A DNA stretch of 64,000 nucleotides. It comes from Solicoccozyma terricola. Its lineage: Eukaryota; Basidiomycota; Tremellomycetes; Filobasidiales; Piskurozymaceae. Shown here one piece after another: positions 34,310 through 49,181 of this stretch. The translations under genes were made by a program, and so were the position numbers. The notes below the pieces were generated by a model that saw only the letters and a list, made by a program, of their open reading frames with translations, did not search any database and had not been told where the DNA came from. The stretch is taken from NCBI GenBank assembly GCA_001600875.1, contig BCLD01000019.1, positions 1 to 64,000 of the forward strand, written 5' to 3'. The number at the start of each line of letters is the position of its first letter. The stretch's first letter is position 1.

Positions 34310-35564
34310 TTAATCCGACAAATACTGAACCTCCAGTCCAACGCCTCTTATCGGTCTTGATCTCGAGCTGAGGTCGGATACGACGCCTACGGATACCAAG
34401 CACTGTCTCATCCGGGATTCATACACCATTGATACGAGCTGTCGAGACATTGTCAGGAAACGGGTTCGTTCCCCCGCGCCTAATCGTCGACTCACGCCAT
34501 TGCCAGATATCCGCCCCTTCAAGACCCCATCCCTTTGACCTTCGTCAGCGTCTGCTTCTCTATCCCCGTCTCGAAGCCCTCTCCATCCGCCTATACCCCT
34601 CCCACTTCCAATCCACCATTCTCCTCCGACTGTCAATTCGGATTCATACGAGTACACGTTGACGCCGTATCGTGAGGATAGCGCCATGTGCGGTGAAACC
34701 TGGGCTGTGTATGCGGTGGATATGTAGCCGATGAGAGGGTTGTAGAGAAGGGTGAGAGTTGTAGGCGGGGATGGGTTTGGATTTGATGGTGAAGGTGGTA
34801 GGGTTGTGAATCGTAATCCTGTCGATACTGTCGACATGCGAAGAGGGGGAGGGGGGGGGGGGGGGGGGGGGAAANGGGGGGGGGGTTNTTNTTTATCGTT
34901 TACCGGCAAGGTTCAACCCACTCACGTCCCAAACTCCTCTGCTTTTTTGAAAAGTAAAGCTCTCCACCGGCCGAGAACCTTCCCTTCAGTCCACCCTCCA
35001 TTGCCTCTTCTTCATCTACTCGTTTCCCCTCCGAGTCTGCGTCTGTCTGTGCTCCTACCCTCGCAGCATCACCACCACCACCACCACCACCACCACCACC
35101 ACCACCACCACTAGCCAACTTGGACATTCCGAAATTATACAAACCCCTGAGCCCAACCATGCCATCGTCCACCGAGTATGTATATTCAGAAGACCATCTT
35201 CCGGTATCCTGTTGGAGGGAGAAGTGTAGATTCCCTTGAGAATGGTTTGTGGTGGATATAGGAGTGGATGCTGCTGTCGGTGAGATTGGTTGTCGACTGT
35301 TGGACAACGGTCGAGTATTCAACGATGGTTGATGAACGAACGCTATCTGTGCTTGAAGAGTGGGTGAGATCTTTGTCGTGGCTAGTCCGGAAAGATGGAG
35401 GGTGGGGAGGTGCAGGCGGGAGTAGAGTAGGTAATCCCGAGGCTGGATTACGAGGTCTCCTGCTAGGTACTCTTCCAATGGTGGCGGCGGTGGTTGTGGA
35501 GATGGATAGACTCGGAAGTGGTCGATTATTTGTTTGAGTGGGATTGTTGCAGAGTTTTTGATCT

Positions 35565-35600
<36 letters not shown>

Positions 35601-36139
35601 GATGTTCATCGGTGGATTAGGTCCTCCCAGCTACATCCCCCTCACTCACCCCTAACCCCCTCGAACAAGTCACATAACTGACGCTCCCATTCAACTGAGG
35701 GAATGCATCCAACGCATAGGACGAGTACAACACGTCTGTTGGGGACTTTGAAATCTGGAAGATGAGGGATGAGGGGATTGTAAAGTCGCTTGAAGGCGGG
35801 CGGACGGACGGACGAGTGGGCGGCGAGGTGAGTACGACAGGGAATCCCGGATAGAGCTCTGGAAACTGACCTACAGGATAGCTGTGACCGACCGACCGAC
35901 CGCGACCCGAGAGGGTGAGAGATTATATCAGGAAGGGATTGTGGGACGTGAGGTTATCATGAGGTTTATTTTACATTAGTAAGGAGGGGGAGGGGTCTCG
36001 GATATACGTTGAACGGTCAGATACAGCCAGCCACAGACTCACCACTACTCCCTCTTGTCAAATTACTATACAGATTGTCCTCGTTGAATCCAATCTGGTT
36101 GTAGTAGCTGCGCAAGAGGAGGGTTGAGAAGTTGAGCAT
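34310..36139 (-). CDS. MDM10: Mdm10, mitochondrial outer-membrane beta-barrel (ERMES/SAM)
   Basis: A beta-barrel of the mitochondrial outer membrane that joins ERMES (ER-mitochondria contact) and the SAM assembly complex in yeast. Exons: 36043-36139, 35650-35870, 34926-35562, 34496-34827, 34310-34438, giving 471 aa in frame. Seen: [20 protein letters not shown] start; [126 protein letters not shown] poly-Gly loop is encoded by a (CCA)n microsatellite at 35071-35110. Introns 2 and 3 hold very long C runs on the coding strand (35567-35599; 34851-34886 with N). Confidence 0.96.
35071..35110. repeat. (ACC)n microsatellite inside the Mdm10 coding region
   Basis: An in-frame trinucleotide repeat. 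On the coding (minus) strand it makes a run of 13 glycines in a loop of the barrel, so length changes would keep the frame. Confidence 0.8.
35566..35599. repeat. long G run (C on the coding strand) in an Mdm10 intron
   Basis: More than 30 consecutive G, so on the sense strand a C tract just upstream of the TCAG acceptor at 35563. It occupies the polypyrimidine position. Confidence 0.85.
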
Positions 36140-36529
36140 GGCTGGCTGCGAGGGTCTTCACCGAGGTGTCATGAAGCGGGTATTTTTGGCCTGATGATCC
36201 TGGAATCGAGCTAGGAGTGGCTGGCAGGGGTTCCCGGGGTTGACGGTGGGGTGATGGGACGTGTAGGACGGTGCAAAGTGGGTGCATGGTCGGTGGAAGA
36301 CATGGGGGGACTGGGTCCAACTTCTGAAACTGGGCCCCCGAATTAATTGTAATCCGCGGAATTTGGGGAATTAATGGGGAATCCGCGGATTTTATTATTT
36401 TCATTTTCATATTTTCATTTCCCAGCTGGGGTCATCGTCGTCGTCGTCGTCGTCGTCGGTGTCTATAGAACGAGCGTTCGGTGGATGGCATGGCATCGCA
36501 TCGCATCGAGCAGCACGCAGCGCGGCCAT
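36140..36529. other. promoter region of MDM10, with (GTC)n
   Basis: These 390 bp lie between the PMM stop and the Mdm10 start. They contain a (GTC/CGT)n microsatellite at about 36431-36459, the repeated word GGAATTAAT/AATCCGCGGA (36340-36390), and GCATCGCATCGCATCG near 36492. Confidence 0.5.
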
Positions 36530-38259
36530 CTACTTTTTGGTAAAGAAGAGCTCCTTTAGGATCTTGGCAGTGTCATCGGGACACGTCACGGCGTGTCCGA
36601 TGGTTCGAGGGTCAGAGTAGATCTCGTAGTCGTTGCCTCCCTTGTACGTCTGGGGGGGGGGGGGGGGGGACGAACATATCAACGGTGGGACCGGGTACAT
36701 CGACCCCATCAACTCTCACCTTGTCGCCAAAGAAGTGGATCTCGGTGAATCCTTCCTTTTCAATGTGACGCAAGGAAAAGGTCTTGTCCCAGCCTGTGCG
36801 GGCGCAGAAGTGGCAAGGAATCAGTATTTGGCGGGTATGACACGGTCGCTCGACGGTGACGACGACGGCGACCACTCCTCCTACTCCTCCCCCTCCTACT
36901 CCTCCCCCTCCTACTCACCATGCGGGAACACATCAAAGGAAATTTGACCGCCGATCGAGTAGGTCAAACCTAGATGAGCAAACTCTTTTTTAAGGAGTTC
37001 GACAAAAGTAGCTCGAACTTTGTGGATCTGTGTGAGGGGGAAGGGGAGGGGAAGGGGAAGGAGAAAGGGAAGCGGCGGCGGCGGCGGCACGCAGTGGTCA
37101 GCGATCGATTCTGAGCGAGTCGGAGAGTATTTCGATTCATTAGATCGACCGACCGACCGACCCACCTTGTCGTACTTTTCGAATTCAATACGTTCTTCGA
37201 TGCTGTGATTGAGCGCGAGGGACTGGATTCAGAGTCTGACGTCGCACGGAACGCGGAACGCTTCCCCCCCCCCCCCACACACTCACGAAGCATTTCTTCC
37301 TATCGGAGAGATATTGATCATTCCATTCCTGAATTCAATAAAAGTACCTCGTTTGATTGGAATCTCCAAATCAGCAAGGTAATGCAATATGAATTTGACC
37401 ATTTTTTTGTATTCTTCTTCTCCTACATGCTTGATGAAGCTCTCGGAGGGTAGTGGTTGAGCGAATTTGTATGCGGTGAGACCGTTTTCTGCAAAGCCAA
37501 AGTCGAAGGCGTCGATGGCTGGAGAGCGAGGGAGCGGTAGCGAGCGGTAGCGAGCGATAGCGAGCGATATCGGTAGGGAGCGATAGCGACCGAGGTAAGT
37601 CGGGTGTGGAAGGACAGAGAGAGGGGATTGTTCGACGAGGACGGACGGATGGTGGGGGTGGTGGTGGTGACACAACGTGTCAGCATTGTGTCCTTGGCTG
37701 TCGATGTGGATATCTCCCCCTCTTCCCCACCCCACCCCTCCCACCCCTCCAAACTCACCCTTGACACCATTCACCCCCAACTGCTCTTCAATCTTGTTCA
37801 AGTCCGAACCACCAACGAAAGCGATCGCACATTCCTTACGGAGGTCTTTGAGGAGAGCGATCATTTCTGGAGTTGCTGACTGTGACGTTGGGGGGTGGGG
37901 AGGGAGGGGGAGGGGGGAGGGGGGGATGGGGATGGGGAGGGGGGAGAAGCAGTGCGGAGTGGTCACGGTCAGCCGGTTCATCAACACGATGGCCCTGCAT
38001 CCATGCTCCGCCAGCGCTCAGTACCAACCTGACGTGCAAGACTGAGAGTGCCATCGACATCGCTGTGGGGTGTGTTGGTAGTGGTGAACGGGGTGATCAG
38101 CCGTCGAGTATGTAAGAGCTGTTGTTGGAGGGGGGGGGGGGATGGGGGGAGGAGGATGGGACGGATGGCTGTTACTCACAACATGCAGATTACATTTGGA
38201 TGTGTCCTGTTCTGGAATGGGGAAGTGGTGGGTTGTTGGGTAGACGTAGTGGTGGCCAT
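36530..38259 (-). CDS. SEC53: phosphomannomutase
   Basis: Converts mannose-6-phosphate to mannose-1-phosphate for GDP-mannose, needed for glycosylation, GPI anchors and capsule mannan. Exons: 38180-38259, 38029-38062, 37759-37879, 37287-37518, 37166-37202, 36919-37027, 36720-36793, 36530-36649, giving 268 aa in frame. HAD-fold motif DVDGTLS with the nucleophile DxD lies in a 34-nt exon; then [90 protein letters not shown]. All match eukaryotic PMM. Seven introns; several carry C-rich tracts, and intron 3 contains a roughly 10-bp tandem repeat. Starts 241 bp from the divergent desaturase. Confidence 0.97.
37525..37600. repeat. 10-bp tandem repeat inside a PMM intron
   Basis: Repeats of TAGCGAGCGG/A with small variants, next to the 3' splice site of intron 3 (37519-37758). 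On the sense strand it reads as CGCTCGCTAC units. Confidence 0.75.
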
Positions 38260-38500
38260 GGTGTGTGTGGTGTGTGAGCTGTGTGAGCTGTATGATGTAT
38301 GGATGATGTTGCTGGAGATGGTATGTATGTATCGTCGTTGTTGCGTGGAATGTTCCAAAGCGGGACATACATACATCCTCACATACATCAACACCGTATC
38401 ACATCGTATCACTCCGTAGCACTCTCTGGCACTCCCTAGCACTCCCATTCCCACCTCATCACCACCCTCCCACTCCCCCACCCCCCCCACTCCCCCCAAC

Positions 38501-41213
38501 ATGGCCATCCTCTCTCGCTCCTCCATCGCAGACCGCATATCCGCAGGGCAACTCCTCATCATCTCATCCACCCTCGTCCCAGGACAGACAGTCGTCCTCG
38601 ACCTCACTACATTCGCTAAACAACACCCGGGAGGGGAGCTCGCTATATTGCATTTCGTAGGGAGGGATGCAGCGGATGAGATGGATGCGTATCATGAAGA
38701 GGCAGTCAGGAGGAGGATGAAGGGGTTTGTCGTAGGGACCGTCGGCGACGACGTCGTCAACCCACAGTGGACACCACTCCTCCCACCCATCTCCCTCGGC
38801 TTGATCAGAGATACAAACAGTCCCACCGGTTGGAGAAGAGAAGGCGTGGTCATGCTCGGTCAAGAAAAGTTGTCACTGGGTATCAAGTCCCATCCCACCA
38901 CTGACCAAAAGCTTGACGAGGACGAGGACGAGGATAGCGACGGTGATGAGGACGACAAGGACGACGGGGACGCCGACGACGACGGCAATTCGTCCTCGAC
39001 TCTCATCGGCTCAGACACCAACTCCAACTCCAACTCCAAACTATCCATCGCTGCCAAACTCACCGCATTAGACACCGACGACATCCAACTCGACAACACC
39101 CTCATCCTCCTCCATCCCACCCTCACCCCATCACAACTAGAACCACCACCACAACCATCCGTATCCATCCAACAAGAACGCACACGTACACTCGCATACA
39201 GGAGACTACGAGTGAAAATGGTGGAGAACAACATGTTCACACCGGCGGATCGATGGAGTGGATATGGTCCGGATCTCATTAGGTATAGTGTATTGGCAGG
39301 ATTGGCCGCTTTCTTTTACATGAGGTGAGGACATTTCCAAATGGGTATGGGATGGGGAGGCAGAGGCAGAGGTAGCTGATCGTTTCGTCGTTGTCATATC
39401 CACACCTGCGTCCGTCCATTCCTCCCGATCGTTTCTCCGTACACGGTATACATGTTTCCTCTCCCTCACTCGCTGCCACACGGCGCCGCATATCCCTTAT
39501 CCCCATCATCCATCCATCCTCCACCACACAGATCATCATCATCCCTCGGCTACATGCTCTCAGCCATCTTCTTGGGAGCATTTTGGCATCAGTTGACTTG
39601 TGAGTGTCAGGGATACCATCAACTCGTCACCTTTTTTCACGAGTCGAATCGAGTCCTTACGACCCGTCTTCTCACATCGATTCCCATACTTAACGAACGC
39701 CTCGTCCGTCGTTCTCCTACAGTCCTTGCCCACGATGCGGGACATACAGGCGTTACAGGAAATACAAGAAATGATTATCTGATCGGGATAATGGTGAGTT
39801 TGCAATCTCTTTTCCCACCCAGATATTGCGTACGGGGCGGAGCGTAGATCTGGAAATGAACCGGGGGATCTGGATGATAAGATCTTTCACTTTCCCGCTT
39901 CGAAAACGGGATCACACGCCCTGATCTAACCTTTCCGATCGTTGGTATTCTACAGGTCGCGGATTGGATAGGTGGATTGAGTCTCGGTTGGTGGAAGGAT
40001 GTGAGTGGCATGTGCGCGACCAGAGAGCTTTCATGAGCAAAGCCTGGGGCGCCTGTGGAATGCTGTGCGAAGCCGATCATCATTTCCTGACACCTCGTTG
40101 TCGGAACCTATACCAGAACCACAACGTTCACCATCGTACGTAGCCCCGAACGAACGCCCCCGGTCCGATCGCAGTGATTCATACCACACGACTGACGGAC
40201 GTTGATTTCCTGTCGCCAATCAGTCGTCACCAATCACCCCGAGCATGATCCTGACATCCAGCACATCCCGTTCTTCGCCATCTCGCCGAAATTCTTCGGT
40301 TCCCTGTGGTCAACGTACTACAAGAGGGTAATGGCATTCGACGGATTCAGCAGGGTGATGATTGGATTACAGTGAGTGTTGCATTTGCTACTCCTCTTGT
40401 CGATTTCCATCTTACGTCGATCACCCCCCCCCCCCCCCCCCCCCCCCCCCTCCCTTCCGTCCCACCCCAGACATCAAATATATTACGTCGTCCTTTCCCT
40501 CGGCCGTTTCAACCTCTACGCCAACTCGTATGGCTTCCTCGCAATGAAAGCTCGTCGCAACTTTTATTGGAAGCTGGAAGTCACCGGTGTAGCCTTCTTT
40601 TGGACTTGGTTCGGCGCTTTGTTATGGGGTTTGCCGAGTTGGAGGATGAGGCTGGCGTACCTGCTCGTCAGCCACATCGTCACAAGTCCGGTGCATGTAC
40701 AGGTGTGTGGATACTGGCCGCCTCCGGGTAATGATGGAGAAACCTTTGTTGATGACACCACACACCCACCCTGAACAGATCGTTCTCTCACACTTTGCTC
40801 GCTCCACCGATGATCTTGGTCCCACCGAATCCTTCGTCTCGCGTCAGCTCCGGACAACGATGGACGTCGTCTGCTCACCCGCTATAGAATTTTTCCACGG
40901 TGGTCTTCACCTGCAAGTCACCCACCACTTGTTCCCCCGCATCCCTAGACACAACCTCCGCAAGGCATCTCTGCTGGTCAAAGAGTATTGCAAGGAGCAG
41001 GAAATGGAGTATGCAGAGTATGGGTTTATTGAGGGGTGAGTGTGTCTCAAGGGGATGACGGTGCCGGCACCTGCCTGGTGCTGACCACGCTGACATGCTT
41101 TGGCCGCCCGGCCCAGCAATCAACGCGTGTTGAGCACCCTCAAATCCGTCGCCGATCAATTGAAGCTGCTACAAACGGTTGCGGCGGCGGATGCTAGAGG
41201 AGAAATCCGTTAG
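38501..41213 (+). CDS. delta-8 sphingolipid desaturase, cytochrome-b5 fusion
   Basis: Introduces the delta-8 double bond in the long-chain base of fungal glucosylceramides, at the ER. Exons: 38501-39324, 39532-39599, 39723-39793, 39956-40000, 40117-40135, 40224-40371, 40471-40702, 40779-41035, 41117-41213, giving 586 aa in frame. N-terminal cytochrome b5 domain with the heme motif HPGG; a long acidic low-complexity insert (residues about 145-170, Asp/Glu runs); then the fatty-acid desaturase domain with the boxes HDAGH, HNVHH and QVTHH (Gln in place of the first His of box 3, as in front-end desaturases). Box 2 is coded by a 19-nt microexon (40117-40135). Intron 6 has a C run of about 27 nt before its acceptor. 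Confidence 0.95.
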
Positions 41214-41635
41214 GCATAGACTATCAGTTGTAGATGACTTGGGGTATGCATGTGCCTTGGACATTTGGACATTCATTCATTCCTGGCGATATTTCTTTCG
41301 CGTGGTGGGCAGTTTGTGGCTCCGCAGTAGTTTTCCCAGTGGTTCGTATGTGGAAAGGAAGCGTTTCCTCGGGAAGTGGAGCCAACGATTGCTCAGATCG
41401 ATTTCTCGAAAGCCCGCCCTCGCCCTCATGTCCAAAGTCTCCCTTGGCAGCATCAGGCGAACCTCGGAGCACACGACACGATCTACTGACGTAAATTCGG
41501 CGAGTAGGAAAGGTTTGGCAACGTCGGACAAACATGCTCGTCATCTTTGTCGTAAAGCGATACAATGTCACGTCCCTCGCGTCAACACACAGACTAGGCG
41601 ACGGACGCCCTCGACTCCCTCCCTCCCTCCCTCCC
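41214..41635. other. convergent intergenic region
   Basis: These 422 bp separate two stop codons. A (CTCC)n stretch lies near 41618-41640. No gene is seen. Confidence 0.6.
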
Positions 41636-44275
<2,640 letters not shown>

Positions 44276-44823
44276 TGATGTATTGCGCTGCGTTTGATGG
44301 ATGTACGGTTGGTCGTTGTTCGTTGGTCGATAGCAGACGGCGTGTATGTATGAATGAATGATCTGCGTCGGAACGGTGACTTGCCCCTTTTCGTTCAGTC
44401 TGTTTGAAAGAGATGAATGGTGTGTATGTGTCTAGGTGGGGATGGTGGCTGTATGTTGGCCTTCTATGCTGGTTGCCGGGGTGCTTGACCAGGGAGTATG
44501 GTATGGTATGGTCTGGTATGGGTATGGGATGGATGGTGACCGCGATGGCTCATAACGCGTCTCTGGCGACGAATTAAATTCTCACGATGGGGCGGGAGCA
44601 GAGGTCAAAGTGGAATAGAGTTGTTAAATAGAAGCTTCGTGGCGTGGGAGGAGGGGGTGGAGGGAATGGGTGGGCCCGGCGGAAGAGGAGAGGCGGGAGC
44701 AGACGAGGAAGAGGGACAGGCGTGGGAGCACGGGGAACGGGGCACGGCGTACGGGCACGGGCACGGGCGAATGGAATATTATATTACAAGCAGGGCTGGG
44801 CAACACACACACCGCCACACCAC
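44276..44823. other. intergenic promoter region of HAT2 homologue
   Basis: These 548 bp follow the NOP1 stop and precede HAT2. A GGTATGGTATGGTCTGGTAT pentamer repeat occurs at about 44499-44530, and GC-rich GGGCACGGGCACGGGC near 44753-44768. Confidence 0.5.
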
Positions 44824-45885
44824 TCAGTGTCGCATGTATGTACCAACCACCATCGCGTGGTCTCTCTCGTATGGCTGGGTAGAGACAAGGTGGGAAGGGT
44901 CAGGTCAGCTCCGTAGTAGTCACAGTCACAGTCACATCTCCCATCTCCCTACTCACCTCCAAAGTCAACTGCTCCCTTGGCTTGATCATCTCCTTTTGCA
45001 TGTTCTTGATCTGTACGACGGATCGAGAGGGGTCAGTCAGTACGTTTGTTGACTTGGTCCTGCGAATATCATCGCCCCCCCCCCCCTCCCCCCCGTCTTC
45101 CAAACTCACCTCCTGAGCAAACACAGCCTCGGCTGGCGCAGTTGAATCGATACAACTCGCCTTGACAGACACGACGACGTGACCGTTGTTTTTGAGGAAG
45201 TGGTGAGCGTTGAGACCGACGATACGGGCTTGATCAGGTTGGGCGACTGTTGAGGTGGTGGGACGAAGGATTTAGACTGGTTTTTTTTTCTTCTTTTTGT
45301 TCCTTCCGGGGGTTTGCAAATTGCCTCCCCTCCCAAAACTACTCACCATCGGCAAAGATGACATCGACCATAGATACCAGCATCCTGTACTTGGTCGGAT
45401 GCCGAGCGTCCTCGACGATGGCTGGAAAGGGACAAGAGACGGGTATTTGAGAGAAAATTAGCACATCAACCAACAGTTGCCCCCCCCCCCCGGGCCCCCC
45501 GGGCCCCCGGGCCCCCGGCCACCACGTACGGATAATATTCGTCCTCTTCTTCGCCATGTTGATCAAATCACGACCACTTCGGTGGGAGAACTCGACGGCG
45601 TATACCGTTCCCTCGGGACCGACAATATCAGCGACGTGGGAAACAGAGGTACCACTTGCGGCACCGAGGTAAAGGACCTTGGATCCGGGCTTGATGTGAA
45701 TATCATCCAAACCACCGAGAATACCAGCGGCCAACTTGGACCTGAAAGGGTTCCACACACGGTACTCGACTTTTTCTTCTTCACCAGTCGCAGCGTTCGG
45801 GGTCGCGATGGAAATTCGCTTCTCGCCGTAGACAGAGTCGCCTGGGACGAGGTTGCGGGTGACGAGGAGATGTTCCTTGCCCTGG

Positions 45886-45970
<85 letters not shown>

Positions 45971-46961
45971 TGACGAACGTTTCAGCGTCAGATGTCTTGC
46001 CTACCCTTCCTCTCTCTCTCTCATCCGCTCATCAGAACGAGCTCGTACTCACCTTGGCAATGAAAACACCATCGTGCTTGTGTGGCTCCAAGGTCACACT
46101 GGCACCACCTTTTCCACCACGGGCACCACCAGCACCTCCACGACCGAGACCTGGTTTGCCACGACCGCCTCCTGGTGCACCACGGCCTCGAGGAGCACCT
46201 GTGACGAGGCGAGCGAAGCGAAGCGAGGCGCAGAGTGGGACGAGATGACACACAAGGAGTGGTCAAGAAAGACACGATCACGACAGGCGAACGTAGCAAA
46301 TTCAGATAGCAAATCGAAAAGGCCAGGGGGGGGGGGGGGGATTAAAATTTAAAAAAAAAAAAATTGAAAAAAAAAAACCAAACCACAGCAGTCAGCAACC
46401 CACTCCCGCATCGCATTCCTGGCTCTTGCAACTCCCGACACCCACCTCGTCCACGACCACCACCCCTGTCACCACCGAAACCACCCCTGTCACCACCACC
46501 GAAACCACCCCTACCGCCACCTCTTTGGACACCACCACCTCGAGCCGAGAAACCACCTCGACCACCACCGCCACCACCACGGTCACCGCCGCCGAAGCCA
46601 CCACGACCACCACCGCCGCCTGTCAACGGTTTGTAGAGAGTCGGGGAGAAACGGGATGGATCCGAGTGGTTGGAATTTGGAAAAGACGAGGAAGATTGTT
46701 GGTAAATTGATATTGATAGATGGATGTCGTAGCGAGTCGTTTGGAGACCACAGCAAGGTCGTAGTAAGAAGCACGCCCAGAATACCAGGTGGCAGACGAA
46801 GGAAAGGGATGGAAAAAAGACAAAAGGCATCAGCGAAACCATTCTCCTCTCCCACACGACCGGTCCCTCTGTCCAGAGACCGGTGTGAAGAGTTTTGATA
46901 ACGAGCGAGTCATACCTCGCCCACCTCGAGCACCACCACGACCGCCACGTTCGAAAGCCAT
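44824..46961 (-). CDS. NOP1: fibrillarin, rRNA 2'-O-methyltransferase
   Basis: Nucleolar C/D-box snoRNP methyltransferase. Exons: 46916-46961, 46446-46619, 46053-46198, 45530-45881, 45347-45421, 45110-45246, 44957-45010, 44824-44874, giving 344 aa in frame. The first three exons encode the Gly/Arg-rich GAR domain. Then the SAM-dependent domain: [123 protein letters not shown]. Introns 1 and 2 are long (296 and 247 nt). The intron 45882-46052 contains an 82-nt C run on the coding strand. It is divergent from SEC65 with a 338-bp shared promoter. Confidence 0.97.
45888..45969. repeat. 82-nt G run (C on the coding strand) in a NOP1 intron
   Basis: An uninterrupted run of 82 G on the plus strand. 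Read in the gene's direction it is a C82 tract ending just before AACCAG, so it fills the polypyrimidine tract of the acceptor at 45882. True length is uncertain because such runs assemble poorly. Confidence 0.85.
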
Positions 46962-47299
46962 CTTGCAAGTTTGAGTTGATTGAGAGGGGGAGAGAGAGTG
47001 TGTGTTGAAAGGGATTGGATGTGTGTTCCAAGTGTGAAATGAGAGAAAGAGGGACGACGACGGTAGTTGGCAGTGAAATTCCCGCTCAAACGTTCCGAAA
47101 ATATTAGTAAATTTGGGAAATTGATAACGGGAAATTTGAAATTTGCCACGTCATAGGGGGATGGGGGAGGAGGGAGCCGAGGGAGGGCGAGTGGGAAGGG
47201 CATGGCTGGCTGGCATACCCATCACTTGGTCTCCGCATCCAGCTCGAGCATACCGGCACCCACAGTCCCCGCACCAACACTGCTCCGCTCACACACACC
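46962..47299. promoter_or_regulatory. bidirectional promoter NOP1/SEC65
   Basis: These 338 bp lie between divergent ribosome-biogenesis and SRP genes. The repeated word GGGAAATT(T/G)GA/GAAATTTG appears around 47110-47145, together with AAATTTTCC-like AT elements. Confidence 0.45.
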
Positions 47300-49181
47300 A
47301 TGGCCACCATCGAGGAAGTCTACGACGACCCAGACGACCTCCCGCTCCCGTCCGCCACCCCGCGCCATCTCCCTGGCTCCGGCGCACAGGGGGCTCTCCT
47401 CGAGGAGATCAACGACGATGGGGACTTTGACATGGGCAGGCTGGAAGAGCAAGGCAGAGGCCAAGGGGATAGATTGTCACTGCCAATACCTTCCCGTCCG
47501 AGCGACTCCTCCGTGACTAGACGAGCGGCGGAAGATGACGACGAGCTGCGACCCACCCCGTCGTCGTCCCATCCACCCGGCTCAATAGGCCCAAACCTCC
47601 TCGCTTCCATGGGACAAGGAGGGAGTAACCCCATGCAAGGCATGATGTCCGACCTCATGCAGATTCAAGCAAAGGAGGAGGAGAGGATGAAGAAGTTGCA
47701 GGCGCAGATGGGTGGTTTCGGCATGGGAGGCAGTTCATCAGCAGGTATGGTTGGAAAGATGGATGCAGAAACGTGTAAGAGGTGAGTGTGGATAATGGTT
47801 TTTTTTGGGGGGGGTGGTTTGTTGAGGTGCATGAGGTCGTGGCGAGGTCGCGGAAGAGGACTCTGAGATGCCTCGACATTGTTCGGTGTTTCATCTCAAA
47901 GAGGAGCATTGAAATCTGCATGATATCCTCCCGACCCAATTTCCCAACGAGGTGTCCCCTCACTGCGTTGGGGATAGGAGTAGCTTCGTCGTGGTATTGG
48001 CAGTAGAATTTCAAAACCGTCGTCTGCTTTACGGCGGGAAAACCATATGTGGCTCGACATGCGACATGGGACCCTTCGTTGTGGCCATATGCGCTCCTGG
48101 CTACACGATGCAGACGGATGAGGTGATCATTGGGGAAAAAGGGGGCTGCCGGGTGTAATGTCCATATCTGAGACGAACACCCCCTGGAATCGATCGAATT
48201 ACAGGGACATGCGCGGGTTTTAACCACCGACCGACGGGCGATGATTGCGGGACAGAGCTGCTTGTCATCCTGCAATCTTCACCTGCAAACACAAACACTG
48301 ACACCTCTCGGCCATTTTTCATGATCAACTCTAGGTGGCACACTCTCTACCCCATCTACTTTGACGCCAAACGACCCACTCGCACGGCTTCCACGTCGGA
48401 CACTCCTGCTTCAGGCGGCAGAAGACGTGTCGCAAGGGACAAGGCCATTTGGTGGCCGCAGAGTTGGATGATCGCCAAGAGTTGTCAGGTTTTGCAATTG
48501 GATTGTTTGCATGAGGTGGGTGCCTGTTGTAAATGCCGCATGCTGTACTTTCCTTCAACTGGCGGGAAAAAAGAGACAGACTGACATGAACTTGCTCCAC
48601 GACAGATTGACAAGACTCATCCATCCGACTGGAACAATCCTGGTCGCATCAAGGTCCAAATCCAGCGCGATGGCAAGTGGTTGAATCCGATGATCAAGAA
48701 TCGTGAGTGTCTCGTGGAGAAATTTGTGATTGAAAAACGGACCACACACACACACTGACGGCACTCATTATTTACCATACTAGGCTCTCAACTTTACAAC
48801 GCCATCGGCGCTCAACTGCAACAACTGGCCCCAGAACAATCCGGCTCGAAGCGTGCCTCTCGTCCGTCGACAAAGGCCCAGAATCCGACTGCTGTCCCCT
48901 CCACCAAGGTCAAGAAACGTTCAAGTAAACGTTCCCAGCCAACCCGTACGCTGGTGCCTCTTCCACCGATGCCTCTCCCATCGATGGAAGAGCGTTACCC
49001 GCTCACGTCTCCCGCTCTACCGACGGGTGTGGCCGTGTCCAGCGTCAAACGCGACGTCGAGCAGGAACGGGACGCGAAGAAGAAGGGTGTTGCGGGCGCT
49101 GGTATGGGTGCGATCGAAGGTGGCGCTGGGAAGGAAGCCAAGGCACCCAAGATGAAGAAGGTCGTTGTGCGGAAGCGATAG
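47300..49181 (+). CDS. SEC65: SRP19/Sec65 subunit of signal recognition particle
   Basis: Binds SRP RNA and helps recruit SRP54 for co-translational targeting. Exons 47300-47781, 48335-48515, 48606-48702, 48784-49181, giving 385 aa in frame. The N-terminus is long and acidic (MATIEEVYDDPDDLPLP...), with a Met-rich helix. The SRP19 core starts at the exon 1/2 junction: RWHTLYPIYFDAKR, RRRVARDKAIWWPQSWMIAKSC, THPSDWNNPGRIKVQI. The C-terminal 130 residues are Pro/Lys-rich and end KMKKVVVRKR, as in fungal Sec65. Intron 1 is 553 nt, much longer than its neighbours, and contains a long antisense open frame. Confidence 0.93.

Noticed and set aside
46620..46915. C/D-box snoRNA hosted in the long first intron of NOP1
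   Set aside because: A TGATG word is present, but no matched C box RTGATGA with a D box CTGA and terminal stem was found.
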